Origin: Zygnema cylindricum
Lineage: Eukaryota; Streptophyta; Zygnematophyceae; Zygnematales; Zygnemataceae
Reading direction: 5' to 3'
Assembly (NCBI GenBank): GCA_037447655.1
Contig: JBBHKE010001246.1
Span: forward strand, 1 to 64,000
Length of the DNA: 64,000 nt
Positions 46,893-58,893 of this stretch are shown here, piece after piece. The translations under genes and the position numbers were made by a program. Every line of letters starts with the position of its first letter. Position 1 is the stretch's first letter. The notes under the pieces were generated by a model. It ran no database searches and had not been told where the DNA came from. It worked only from the letters and a program-made list of their open reading frames with translations.

Positions 46893-49528
46893 ATGGTGGG
46901 AGGAGAGACTGTGGATAATGGATCTGGAGAGCCGGCTAGGCAAGAGAAGCTCGTACATGAGGAAAAGCCTCTGATGTCCGAGGAGTCTATACCCATAGAG
47001 TCGGTCTTTGATTCTCTGATCAAGAAACAAGCTGGTGCTTGTTCTCCTCCTCCTCCACCCAGTCTGACTCCCGAACATTACCCTTCTTTGGCGGAGGCCG
47101 CTTGGGCCTATGTTGAGGAAAAGAAACAAGCTCGGGCTCAGGCCTAGGAAAGAAACCAAGTGCCTCCCAGGTACCGGCCAAAGAGGCAAGCTCAGACGGA
47201 GCCCCATTCAGGTTCCCTTCCGGAGGTCGGGTTTCATACCAGATCTAAGATACCCTCGGCCAAGATACAGATTGACCTCGCCGTTTTGATGGATCCATGC
47301 CGCCTAGGGCGTTAAGAACTCCTTTCCCATCACGACCTCCATGAGCTGAAGGTGAAGGAGTTGGTGCATAGAGTGGCTCGGACAAATCGAGCAAGGGTGG
47401 TTAGACTTGTGGGAGGGGTGGTGGAGAACATGAGCAGTTCTTCAGAGAGCAGCTCTTCACAGTCAGTGCAGGACCGGTCACGGAGGGCTCCCTATTCTCG
47501 TCCTCCTCCATCTTCCTCTCAGGACACCGCAACCAGCAGACCTTCTAGGGGACGCACCTTTTCGCGGCCTGGTAGAAGAGAAGGGGGTAGCGAGAGGGAA
47601 CCCCAAGATCCATTGAGAGGGAAGAGGTTTGACCACAAAGAGAGCAACGGGAGATTCACACCTCTTCCCAAGGAAGAGACTTCTCTAACTTCAATGCCCG
47701 CCTCCACCAAGAAAACCTCTCCAACAGTCTCTCGTGTCTGCTCTTCTAGATGGCACTGGTGATCCAAACCTACAGATTCAAAATTTCAGGTACAAGTCCT
47801 GAAGATTTGTCCAAAAGACGGTGGAAGACCGGACCTATTGACCCCAAGATTACGGGAATGGGGAAAACGGATCTGACCCAAGTAGTTAAAAGAGCTTAGG
47901 AACTAGTGGAAGTTCTAAAATCCCAGGGCAAGGCTACGGCGGGGGCCGCACCCGTCTCGGTAGATTGGGAAGCCTTTGAGGTAGAAAGGCGAAAGTTATG
48001 GGAACAAGAATTGAAACTTATTTGGGAAGCTAGGCGTACATCTAGTGGGATTCTTAGCGGGCAGATTCCTCTAACACCAAGGATAGTGCCACAACCCGTA
48101 GTGCCCTCTCAGGGGACTTCTCCTCTTGCAAGCACCAAACCCGAAGTTCCTTCCTCAGAAACAAGCCGAGAGCCTCCTCTTCAACGGGAAGGGGGTGAAA
48201 ACATTAAACCTAACATAAAGGGTTTGAGAGCAGATTTACTTCCTGAGTCTGCTTCTCTTCCCCGGGGAGAGCCTACCTTTGTCTTGGTGAAGGTTGTTTT
48301 CGCCGTGGAGGCTTTGGTGGAGTTACGACCATATGAGAGGATTCACATTCCCTTGAGGCCGTCAACACCCCCTTAACCATATCCCGGAGTATCCCCTGAT
48401 CTCCCATCTTCTCCTCCTCCTCCATCTTCTCACTCCCTGGGTCCTACAACAGAGCCCCGAGACGTTCCCCCCTACTCTTCCTCTTCATCCTTTTCTCCCG
48501 CTGCGGCAATTCGTGGGTCACCCAATGTGCCTGTCTTACCCTACAAACACAACGTCTACTCTCCTCCACACCGGCACTCGCTATCCTCGAGTTCTACAAC
48601 TCCTCCTCCCGAGACCTCCCGAAGGCGACCAAGAAGACAGACACAATTCAGGAGAAAAACACATTCTGTTGAAAGCCTCCAGTCGTCCCCTTCTCCGCCA
48701 CCATCCATTTCTCAAGGACCACATTTGAAACTGACCTTGCCTCTACATCCAACCGGTGGAGCAAGTTGTCAGGGAATAACGATACTTTCCTGGATATAGA
48801 GGAGTAGTGAGGAACATCCTTCCTCAAACCATATTTTTAGACGCTCGTACTTCCTCTGTTGGAGGGGGATCCACACCTCTTAGGGTAGCACCTTCTACTG
48901 GAGGAGGAAACGGTTCCGGTCCGGAGGAAGAGGATACAGGAGTCATCTCGCTAGCTCAGTTTGTCAGCCCCACCGGGCCTTCATCTTCCCATTCCACCAA
49001 TTGTGTAGAGGAAGATAAGGAAATGGGGGATATCCGGATCTTTACAGGAGATAAGTTGGGGATCGCATTTTCGGATTTCGAGTTGTTGTGGAAATCTTTC
49101 ACCCAATCCGAAATCAATAAGTACCGGGGAGGAGCCATTCCAGATTACTTCGAAAAAACCCTCTTTCCAATGATGGTCAACTACCTTTCTGAAGGGGCGT
49201 GGGGGATTACAAAGAGCGTCAACCTTTTTTGATTGCTTCTAGCATCAAGATCTCGGATCCAGCCCTTGATGCTGCAGTCTTACAAGCGGAGGCTTTTTTG
49301 GCTGTGGCGGATTCAACCCCTGTGATTGCTACCTTTCCACAAGACTTGAAACTACAAGCACAAGGAAGTGCCTATTTTAACCAGTTGCAAGCAATTCATG
49401 CAACCCAAGCAGCAACTCGCATGGTTGCCAATCCTAACCCTTGTACCACCCTGTTTAACATTTGGAGACTCTTTTACACCGAGAGGAACGAGTCTGCGAT
49501 TAAGGAATCACGAAATTTTGATATTTGA
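46893..49528 (+). pseudogene. Gypsy-B gag-like polyprotein, proline/serine-rich
   Basis: Starts MVGGETVDNGSGEPARQE at 46893. Long low-complexity Pro/Ser/Arg/Glu-rich stretches (SSSSESSSSQSVQDRSRR; SSPPPPSSHS; TPPPETSRRRPRR) broken by stops near 47146, 47312, 47761, 48374, 48800 and 49230. Then a more ordered part with IRIFTGDKLGIAFSDFELLW and LDAAVLQAEAFLAVADSTPV. No zinc knuckle seen. Its place between the leader and pol makes gag the likely identity, but no known gag fold is recognisable. Confidence 0.55.
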
Positions 49529-49558
49529 AGAACGAGAATCCGCAGACCCTCTTCAACC

Positions 49559-50595
49559 TGTAGAAATTAAAGGTTATTTTAGTATTTTCTAGGTTTTGTA
49601 AAATGCAGAAAAAAAGAAGCACAGGCAGTCTGCCTCTAACTCCTCTCTCTAGCTCCCACACTTGTCTTAGTCATTTGAAAGTTGGAGAGGGAGATAAAGC
49701 CATGGCCGCATATGCTATCACGACGGGGGCAAATATTTGGTTAGTAGATTTTACCAAAATAAACTTGGCGGGCCCAAGATTTGAACCTGAAACCTGCCGT
49801 CAGGCAAAGAAGCCGATACCTGTAGCCTTAGCCTACTAGTCTAAACCAGAGATATATGATATAGGGTTTGATAGTTATTTAAATGTTAACACGTCGGCTA
49901 TCTTCATTCAACGCGATATTTAGACATAGATACAGTTTGTAATGTACGGCGTAGGGCACATCCGAAACGATATCGCGCATTTTGTTTCGAAGGCGAAACA
50001 AATTTTGCGCAAGTATTTATGACGGCCAAGATTGTAATCCGGCTTAATCGGACGGCCACGAAGCATGTCGAGATCACGCAATAGGTTTTTGACAGTTTGC
50101 GGTGGACGTCACATTAATCGCCACGTGGCACAATCACATTGGATTACGGCATCTCTAAGGATTCCAGGAACGAATTTAAAAATGACATGTGTCGACTTTT
50201 TGGCCATGTCGTGCAATGGCGGTACATAAAGTACAACGGCACCTGTACCTTTATGTATGATACACTATTATGATTGGTGCCGTACTTCAGTAGATAGAGT
50301 TTTAGAGAGAGATAGGACTTAGAAAAAATTGATAGATTGGACCCTCACTCCTAGAGAGCTTCTGTACAAAAGGTCAACTTTGACCCTTCATAACTTACTG
50401 CTCAGGGGAGCAAATTCAGAGATTCTTTTTGCTATAGACTCACAAGAGTCTTGCCTTTACACGGGCAAAGGTGGTCAGAGTTTTTTTTTGCCAAGGTGGC
50501 AATTATTCTTGCTGAAACACAAAGGGGTCTGGGTTATCCTAGAGGCTTTGTGTAAGGTGCCTACTTTGAGGTCCTATGGAGGTCTCACAGTAGCA
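49559..50595 (+). repeat. Copia 5' LTR inside Gypsy-B unit B-II
   Basis: 1037 bp TGTAGAAATTAAAGG ... CACAGTAGCA, followed by PBS GGTTATGGGCCCAGC (50596-50610, one mismatch to the tRNA). Diverged from the Copia-2 LTRs, so an older insertion. Confidence 0.85.
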
Positions 50596-50649
50596 GGTTA
50601 TGGGCCCAGCATCTAGGGTGTCCATATTCAATGGAGTTAGCTTCATATA

Positions 50650-51095
50650 CAGGGAAAGTATGATGACGAAGCTCTATGTGAGAAACAGTTTTGGGGAATA
50701 GTGAGTGGATGGGTGAGGCGTCCATCCAATCTTGGGATACCTCCAGGGTTTACAAGAGGCAGATTCACTAGAGATGCAGATCCATCTTCAACAGAGGAGA
50801 CAAAGAAAGGAGAGGTGGTGGACAAAGGAAAGGAGAAGGAGACGGTCACACCAATAGGAACCATTTCAACATTCATGTCACCTATTCCGAGGAACGAGGA
50901 GAATGATATCGATACTTGGAACTAGAGTAATATGGCGGTTAAGCACTTCATCCTCCGCCATCTTACTCAAGGGCTTACTTCTCCCCATTTGTAGGTTGAG
51001 AGGACATCCGATCTTTGGGTGTCTCTTATAGAGATGTATCGAAGTAGTACGATTCGGCAAAAACAGTTGGCTGATCAAAAAATTCATTGTTATGG
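50650..51095 (+). pseudogene. Copia gag fragment inside B-II
   Basis: Gag N-terminal half (RRPSNLGIPPGFTRGRFT, FMSPIPRNEENDIDTWN, KHFILRHLTQGL, SDLWVSLIEMYRS). Ends at about 51095 against Gypsy-B integrase sequence. Its pol and 3' LTR are missing. Confidence 0.82.
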
Positions 51096-51785
51096 GTTAC
51101 AGATTGAGCAGGCATGCTTCTCTCCACTCCTATAGTCCTTACTTTATTTTATTTGGACGACATCCCATCCTTTCTGGGGCTGCATCGGCCAAAGCGGTGG
51201 TCCTTCCCTTATGGATGACAAGGGAACAGTTGAAAAACTGATCGGCAACAGAGCCAAGATATTTCACCGAGAGATGCCTCTCGCCATGGAAAATTTGTAG
51301 GTGGCACATTACCAAGATCAATTGTTGTATTCTCAGCGCCGGAGCGAGAATTGTATGCCACTTCAGTGACGATTTATAACGGGGGACTTTGTATATCGGA
51401 TGCAACCTAAAAAGGACACGCTGGATATTTCTGTCGGGCGAGTAATTTTGAAAGTGGTCGAAGTTTCCAATAAAGGGGTTCTTACATTGGAGGGAAAGAA
51501 TGGTCGAAGATTTAAAGAGAATTCGATCAATGTGGCCCCTTGCCAACTTTGAGGACTGGAGGACGAACCCACTTTTCACTTAACTTACTTTGCCAATCCT
51601 CCTTCATGTTCATCAGCTTGCAATCAGTACCCCCAGCTACACGACTTATTGGTCTGCAATCAGTGTGGTTAGTGTTTGCATTGAACTTGTCTCCCATCCT
51701 CTTAGGAGCCACGCTCTCTACCCTCCTGCACCTGGTTTTGTGGGAACTGCGAATGGGGCGGGTAATTTTATGTCTTATTCACGGT
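51096..51785 (+). pseudogene. Gypsy-B unit B-II: integrase tail with decayed PHD finger
   Basis: Homologue of 22366-22922, preceded by a little more integrase (FILFGRHPILSGAASAKAVV). GDFVYRMQPKKDTLDISVGR, VSNKGVLTLEGKNGR, INVAPCQL. The PHD remnant keeps CSSAC, LLVCNQC and TWFCGNCEWGG but has stops in the middle. Followed by the PPT at 51788-51804. Confidence 0.8.
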
Positions 51786-51804
51786 TGACTAAGAGGGGGG
51801 GAAA

Positions 51805-52085
51805 TTAGGATATCTGCCAACTACCGAGACCCCAATCCCTTTCCTCAGCCAGATGGGGGAAAAGAAGGGGGAGGGGATTCCTTTCGCCTTCCCATGCACT
51901 CGTCCCTTTTCCCTGTCCCAATGTCTCCCCTATTTTGCATGCATATCTAAGGAAGGGATGTGTGCAGCCGTGGGCATGATCATTATTATGGGAAGCATTC
52001 GCATTTGGGAGTTATTTGCAGGGCACAGAAGTCGACTACTCCGGGCAATGTGCCCTTCTCTTATGCTTTTCAAGCACGCTCGTCA
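51805..52085 (+). repeat. Gypsy-B segment B (right end of B-II)
   Basis: About 280 bp between PPT and the TSD, diverged from B1/B2 of B-I but alignable (tgcatatct..ggaaggg; gtgggcat; gggaagcat..gcatttgg). Ends CACGCTCGTCA next to TACC. Confidence 0.65.
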
Positions 52086-52469
52086 TACCTAAAGCGGAAG
52101 ACGTGGTGGAAACGGATAGGGATCCGAGGGACATGGGAGAAGCCGTGGTGATTCAAAAGAATCCACGGGAACCATCTATTCCGGCCGCATATTTTGAGGG
52201 AGGGAGAAGAAGCAACAAAAGGCTTCAAGAGAAACAAGTTAACAACAAGGTAACAAAATTGTCTCACCCATATGAACCTCCAACATATAGAGAGGCAATG
52301 AATTTCCTAGAAAGAAACCGGTGGAAGACGACAATCAATGAAGAAATGGATTCAATCATAGCGGCTGATATATGGGAGTTGGTGAACTGTCCACCCGATT
52401 GAAAACCAATTGGATGTAAGTGGGTTTTCTAATTAAAACTAAATTCGGACAATACTACTGAGCGGTATA
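52086..52469 (+). pseudogene. Copia-H pol: linker and RT start
   Basis: Picks up at KAEDVVETDR, then RRSNKRLQEKQVNNKVTKLSH, RNRWKTTINEEMDSI, CPPD.KPIGCKWVF. Broken at codon ERY by Copia-2 and resumed at 58894 as KARLVAKSFTQ. Confidence 0.9.
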
Positions 52470-53526
52470 TGTAGAAATTAATAGTCTTTTAAAGTATTTT
52501 CTAGGTTTGAATAGAAATAAGAAAGAAGCCAAGGTAGTCTACCTCTAACTTCTCTCTCCAACTCTCAAACTTGTCGCAGTCACTAAGAAATTGGAGAGGG
52601 AGCTAAAGCCATGGCTACCTAGGATATCAAGAGGTTTACGGGAAAATATATTTTAGTTAGGGGTTTAATTTTCTAAAAGATATGTGCTCGCCACAGGATT
52701 TGATCTTGGTACCTACCGGCCGCCAGACAGCCGGTAGCCGGTAGCCTTAGCCGTTAAGTCTAGAAGTAGTGTTACGTAGTATATGGTTTGATAATTATTT
52801 AAACATTTATACGTAGAAAAGTTCATTTAACTGTAACTAGTTACGGGAGACATATATCCAGTAAATGTAAAAGTACGGATTCCAATACGGATAAGAAACC
52901 AATACCGCGCATTTATTTCTTTAGTGAAACGAATACCGCGCATGTATTTATTACAGCTACGATTAAATGTGATTTTAATCGGACGGCCGGAATTAACGTC
53001 GAGATTGCGGAAGAGGATTTCGGCGGTTTGTGGTCATCGCCACATCGGACTACACGTGGCGGAATGACATTAGATCGCGGCATCTCCGAGGATTAAGGGA
53101 GCGAATCAAAAACATACCACGTGTCCACATTTAGGCCATGTCGTACAATGGCCGTACATAAAGTACACCGTCAGCTATACTTTTGTGTACGAAACTGAAG
53201 TCTGATTGGCTCCGTACATCAGTAGATAGAGTCTGTGAGAGAGATAGGACTTAGAAAAATTAGAAGATAGGACCCTCACTCCCAGAGAGCTTCTGTACAA
53301 AAGGTCAACTTTGACCCTCCATAACTTACTGCTCAGGGGAGCAAATTCAGAGATTCTTTTTGCTATCGACTCATGGGAGTCTTGTCTTCACAAGGGTGAA
53401 GGTGGTCAGAGTTTTTGTCTGCCATGGTGGCAGTTATTTTTGCTTAAACACAAAAGGGTCAGGATTATCCTAGAGGCTTCTTCGAAGCTGTCCACTCTAA
53501 GGACTTATGGAGGTCTCAAAGTTTCA
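52470..53526 (+). repeat. Copia-2 5' LTR
   Basis: 1057 bp, TGTAGAAATTAATAG ... AAAGTTTCA. Inverted W-box pair at 53302-53317. Confidence 0.93.
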
Positions 53527-53544
53527 CGTTATGGGCCCACCCTC
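53527..53544 (+). other. Copia-2 primer-binding site
   Basis: CGTTATGGGCCCACCCTC, same internal tRNA-iMet type as Copia-1, with the first base changed. Confidence 0.78.
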
Positions 53545-53590
53545 AAGGGTACGAATCTTTAATGCAATTGGTTTCATATACTGGGAAAGT

Positions 53591-54571
53591 ATGATGATAG
53601 GAGCTCTATGCGAAAAAAGGTTTTGGGGGATAGTGAGTGGACGGTTTGGGCGTCCATCAAGTCTTGGAATTCCTCCAGGGTTTGGAGGAAGCAGATTCAC
53701 CAGAAAAGAGGATCCACCTTCAACGGAGAAAACAAAAGAATGAGAGATGGTGGATAAACGAAAGGAGAAGAATGCAACCACACCAATAACAACTGGTTTG
53801 GCATTCATGTCACCTATTCCGAGGAACGAGGAGAATGATAGTGAAACGTGGGACTTCAACAATACGGCGGCAAAGCACTTCATCCTACGCCATCTCACTC
53901 AAGAACTTGCATGTCCTCATTTGCTGGTAGAAAGGGCATCTGATCTTTGGATGGCTCTCATAGAGATGTATCAAAGTGGTAGGATTCACCAACAACAGTT
54001 AGCTGATCAGAAAGTTAAGGAGTATGTATACAAAGGGGGGAAGATGTTGGATTTTTGCAATGAGCTTGTTACACTTTTCATGGAGCTAGAGAGTGCGGGA
54101 AAAGTTTTTAGTGAAAAAGAAAAGGTTAATTGTTTACTGATGAAGTTACCCGATGAGTTCCATAACATAGTCAACCATGTGCAGGACTTGCGGGACACAA
54201 GATGGATGTGGAACTTAGTGATAGGGATGATTCTCGTTCGGGAGAATACGATTCAGATTTGAAGGGGAGGAAAGAGTGGCCAAGCCTTGGCAATTGCCAC
54301 CGATTGGAGGAACAAGGATTCTCGGAAACCGGTCGGAAACTATGGGGGGAGGGAGCAGAAAAATTTGACCGTCGAGTTCGGACCAAGGACTCCCAAAGGT
54401 TTATGTCATTTTTGTAAGAAACCTGGGCACTATATGGCAGAGTGCACTAAGCTAACAGAGCTTCGGTTAAAGGAGGGGCAGACCAGTGGTACCCCGAGAG
54501 GAAAGAAAAAGGCCCTTGTGACACAGGTACATAAGGCGAAATCTGAGGATGAGGACGATGAGCTCCTTTAA
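53591..54571 (+). pseudogene. Copia-2 gag
   Basis: MMIGALCEKRFWGIVSGRFG start at 53591; stop at 53741-53743; shift near 54260. Core FILRHLTQELACPHL ... DFCNELVTLFMELESAG ... VNCLLMKLPDEF (UBN2-type gag). Nucleocapsid knuckle CHFCKKPGHYMAEC near 54404-54447, then an acidic end. Confidence 0.9.
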
Positions 54572-54580
54572 GTTGACGCG

Positions 54581-55644
54581 TTGGAGGCGAAAAACGAGGT
54601 CGAAATACCACGACGGCAGAAATGTGCTTACGGTGGATTGAAAGGTGAACCACGGTGGATTGTAGATTCAAGTGCCTCCATGCACATGTGTAAGGATAGG
54701 CACTTGTTCACTAAGATAAGAAATATTCCCACCGTAGAGATAGAGTACGGGGAAGGGAGGATAGTCACCACTACTCTTGTAGGATCGGTAGATTTGAAAG
54801 TGTTAGTAGAAGGAAAGACATCCATAGTAACATTCTCCGATGTATTGTTTATTCCGGAGCTGAACAAAAACCTCATCTCTACATCCGTATTAGATGATAA
54901 GGATTTTTTCACTAGCACTAGGGAAGGAGTCTTTACTGCTAGTTTTGAGGAGGATGTCTATTTCATTGCTGAGAAAGGTAGCCATGGGATGTTTAGGCTG
55001 GTTTTAAGTAATGAAAAGAAGAAACTTTATTATGCTGGTGTTCATGATATTTTGATGTGGCATAAGAGGCTTCGGCATGTGAATCTAGACAAGTTAAGAG
55101 AGATGAGAAAGATGGGAGTGGTGGAAGGGATTAAGTTTAGTGAGAATAATAATATAAGTGATTGTAGTGGATGTGCTCAAGGTAAAACACACAGATTACC
55201 CTTTCCTAAAACAGCCACCTATAAGGGAGAAAAAATTCTAGATCTAGTACACACAGATATTTGGGGACCGGCTAGAGTGCCCTCACCGGGGGGGAAGAGA
55301 TTTATGATGACTATCACTGATGATTGGTCTCGGTATTCCCGAGTGTATTTTTTGAAAAACAAGTCCGAAGCTCAGGATTGTTTTAGACAATATAAAGCAT
55401 GGAGCAAAAACTTCATGACACTCAAATCAAGAGAAAAAGAGGTGACAATGGTGGAGAGTATACTTCTAACCAGTTTGAGGATTTTCTGAGGGAAGATGGG
55501 GTCCAACACCAAAAGACAGTTCTTGACAACCGGGAACAGAATGGGGTAGCTGAAAGGTTAAATAGAACACTAAGTGATAGTGCTAGAAGTATGTTGTCAG
55601 ATAAGAAGATAGGAAAAAGGTTTTGGGCAGAAGCAATAAACTGA
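54581..55644 (+). pseudogene. Copia-2 protease and integrase core
   Basis: Protease WIVDSSASMHMC (DSSA for DSGA; Asp kept). Pre-integrase WHKRLRHVNL ... CSGCAQGKTH. Integrase VHTDIWGPARV, then a frame change at about 55420-55440, DNGGEYTSNQF, NGVAERLNRT: D, D and E are all present. Stop at 55642. Confidence 0.92.
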
Positions 55645-56934
55645 GCTAATTACCTCAAAAATAGAGTTCTTACTTCAGCTATAAAAGATCAAACACCTTA
55701 TGAGAGATGGACAGGCCGGAAACTAGACTTATCTCACTTAAAGGTTTTCGGCAGTCAAGTATTCAGTCTAGATACAGATCGGTCTAATTGGAAGCTAAAT
55801 CCTAAAGGAAAACCGGGATACTTATTAGGATATGATGAGGATGTTAAAAGATATAGAGTTTATGATCTAAAAAGGGAAGATATAATCTTAGTAAAGCATC
55901 TAGTACTTATGGATGAAGGAAAGTCTGTGGATCCCTTCAAATATACAAAGTCAGTAAAAATCAGATTTGAGTCAGAAAATTCCGATGACTTTGAGCTCCC
56001 TAACTATCCAGGTTTTAAAGAAGATGACATTGTTGCAGATACAAATAAGACCGAAAAGGACTCGGCTGTGGAAACTCCAGTGACAACTCTACCCGAAGCG
56101 GAAGACGTGGTGGAAATTGATTCGGAATCAATGGATAGGGGAGAAGCCGAGTTTGTTCGAAAGAATCCAAGAGAACCTTCTATTCCGGCCTGAGATTTTG
56201 AGTGGGGAAGGAGAGGTGACAAAAGACTACACAAAAAACAGGTTAACAACAAGGTAACTAAACTATCTCATCAAGATGAACCTCAAACTTATAGAGAGGC
56301 AATGACTTGGCCAGAAAGAAACCGGTGGAAGACAGCCATCAATGAGGAAATGGCCTCAATTATGGCAGCCGATACTTGGGAGCTGGTGGATTGTCCACCT
56401 AACCGAAAACCAATCGGTTGTAAGTGGGTTTTCAAATTCAAACTGAACCCAGATAACACAATCGAGCGTTACAAGGCCCGATTAGTGGCAAAGGGATTTA
56501 CACAAAAAAAGGGAATTAACTACGAGGAAACCTTTGCCCCGGTGGTCAGATTTCCCTCCGTCCGCATACTTCTCAGCCTGGCACCAGCGGAAGACATGGA
56601 AGTGCACCAGATGGACATCAAGACAGCCTTTTTGCATGGAGAATTGGAAGAGGAGATCTTCATGCCACAACCTGAAGGGTTTGTGGAGGAAGGAGAGGAG
56701 AGTAAGGTATGCCGGCTGATTAAATCTCTTTATGGTTTCAAACAAGCGCCTCGACAGTGGAATAAGAAGCTTGATGAGTTTCTTACCGGTCTTAGATATC
56801 TCCGGATCAGCTCAGATCACTCAATCTATGTTTTCAAAGATGAGGAAGGTTTTATATTTATTGCAATTTATGTTGATGATTTGGTTGTCTTAAGTAAATC
56901 AATGGAAAAAAAAAAAATTGAAAACCGATCTTAA
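55645..56934 (+). pseudogene. Copia-2 integrase C-terminal region and RT
   Basis: Same frame as the integrase core after one stop; another stop at 56191. Variable linker rich in Asp/Glu (EDVVEIDSESMDRGE). RT: GCKWVFKFKLN, KARLVAKGFTQ, QMDIKTAFLHGE, AIYVDDLVVLSK (catalytic YVDD intact). A frameshift follows in an A10 run near 56910. Confidence 0.93.
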
Positions 56935-57021
56935 GGGGAGATTTGAAATAAATGATATGGGGGAAGCAAAATATATTTTCGGAATTCAATTAGGGAGAGA
57001 CCGAAAAAAAAATTTATAAGA

Positions 57022-57825
57022 TTGACTCAAAAGGAAGCAATAGGGAACATGCTTGAAAAATTTCAAATGGATAAAGCTAATAGTTGTACAACTCCAATGG
57101 AATTGAAGAAGGGAAGTGAGGGGAGTGAGGAAGAAGGAGTCATAGACTTAGATGAGGAATTATCTCCTGAAGAACAGAAGTTCATGGAGACTATTCCTTA
57201 CAGGCAAGTTGTGGGAAGTCTAATCTATTTTATGAATTGTACACGGTCGGATTTAGTTGCAGCTATAGGAGTGCTGAGTAGAAGTCTAAATGCTCCCACT
57301 AAGAGGGATTGGGAGGCAACTAAGAGAGTCCTTAGATATTTGATAGGAACTAGGGATCTATGGTTGCATTTGGGTGGGGAGAATACTGACATCACTACTT
57401 GGAGTGATGCCAGTTATGGTGATGCTCCGATGAGGAGATGCACTTCTGGATATGTATTATATGTGGGTGATGGGGCTTGCTGGTGGAGTAGCAAACAGCA
57501 AAAAGTTATTGCTCAGTCCACCATGGAGGCTGAGTATATGGCCTCTTGCTCTGCTGTAAAAGAATTGATGTGGGTCAAGTCTTTGCTTGGTGAGCTTGGT
57601 CACCTTAAGAGTGGTGTGCAGAAATTTTTTTGTGATAATCAGGCAGCAATCGCTATTTCTGCCAATCTTAAACATCATTTTAAAGCTAAACACATGGACA
57701 TTAGACTCAGTTTTTTTAGAGAGAAAGTAGAAAACAAAATAATCAGCTTAGAGTACAGACCAGATAGTGAGATGGTAGCAGATATGATGACCAAAAAGTG
57801 TGGTCTGAAATTAAAGATTGATTAG
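57022..57825 (+). pseudogene. Copia-2 RT end and RNase H
   Basis: LTQKEAIGNMLEKFQMDKANS, IPYRQVVGSLIYFMNC, TTWSDASYGD (RNase H Asp), STMEAEYMASC (Glu), CDNQAAIAIS (Asp), KHMDIRLSF. The end MVADMMTK.KCGLKLKID lacks the PVPSPKLIFCRE stretch seen in Copia-1, a 39-bp deletion. Confidence 0.92.
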
Positions 57826-57838
57826 AAAATAAGGGGAG

Positions 57839-58893
57839 TGTAGAAATTAATGGTCTTTTAAAGTATTTTCTATGTCTTAATAGAAATAAGAAAGAAGCCG
57901 AGGCAGTGTACCTCTAACTTCTCTCTCCAACTCTCAAACTTGTCGCAGTCATTGAGAAATTGGCGAGGGAGCTAGGGCCATGGCTACCTAGGCTATCCAG
58001 AGGTTTACGGGAAAATATATTTTAGTTAGGGGTTTAATTTTCTAAAAGATATTTGCCGGCCACATGATTTGATCGTGGTACCTACCGGCCGGCAGACAGC
58101 CGGTAGCTAGTAGCCTTAGCCGTTAAGTCTAGAAGTAGTGTTACGTAGTATATGGTTTGATAATTATTTAAACATTTATACGTAGAAAAGTTCATTTAAT
58201 TGTAACTGATTACGGGAGACATATATCCAGTAAATGTAAAAGTACGGATTCCAGTACGGATAAAAAACCAATACCGTGCATTTATTTCTTTAGTGAAACG
58301 AATATCGCGCATATATTTATTATGGCAACGATTAAATGTGAATTTAATCGGACGGCATGAATTAACGCCGAGATCGCAGAAGAGGATTTCGGCAGTTTGT
58401 GGTCATGGCCACATCACATGACACGTGGCGAATGACATTGAATCGCGGCATCTCCAAGGATTAAGAGAGCGAATCCGGACATACCATGTGTCGACATTTA
58501 GGCCATGTCGTACAATGGCCGTACATAAAGTACACTGGCAGCTGTACATTTGTGTACGAAACTGAAATCTGATTGGCTTCGTACATCAATAGATAGAGTC
58601 TGTGAGAGAGATAGGACTTAGAAAAATTAGAAGATAGGACCCTCTCTCCCAGAAAGCTTCTGTACAAAAGGTCAACTTTGACCCTCCATAACTTACTGCT
58701 CAGGGGAGCAAAATCAGAGATTCTTTTTGCTATCGAGTCAAGAGAGTCTTGTCTTCATAGGGGTGAAGTTGGTCAGAGTTTTTGTCTGCCAGGGTGGTAG
58801 TTATTTTTGCTGAAACACAAAGGGGTGAGAGTTATCCTAGAGGCTTCTTGGAAGCTGTCCACTCTGAGGACTTATGGAGGTCTCAGAGTTTCA
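57839..58893 (+). repeat. Copia-2 3' LTR
   Basis: 1055 bp, preceded by PPT AAGGGGAG (57831-57838). Inverted W-box at 58669-58684. Confidence 0.93.

Larger units (their letters stand above)
45595..52085 (+). mobile_element. Gypsy-B unit B-II (A-gag-[Copia]-integrase-PHD-B)
   Basis: 6491 bp inserted in Copia-H with a 4-bp duplication TACC (45591-45594, 52086-52089). Left end TGTCAAGCTCATGTG (segment A), right end GCACGCTCGTCA (segment B). Contains gag, then a truncated Copia in place of most of pol, then integrase tail plus PHD, PPT and B. It has segment A only on the left and B only on the right, so no terminal direct repeats. Confidence 0.8.
52470..58893 (+). mobile_element. Copia-2, near-complete element nested in Copia-H
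   Basis: 6424 bp with LTRs 52470-53526 and 57839-58893, PBS, gag, pol, PPT. A 5-bp duplication GTATA lies at 52465-52469 and 58894-58898. Removing it restores the Copia-H reading across ...TTERY-KARLV... Same family as its host copy. The best-preserved Copia here: YVDD is intact, but there are several stops and shifts. Confidence 0.95.
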
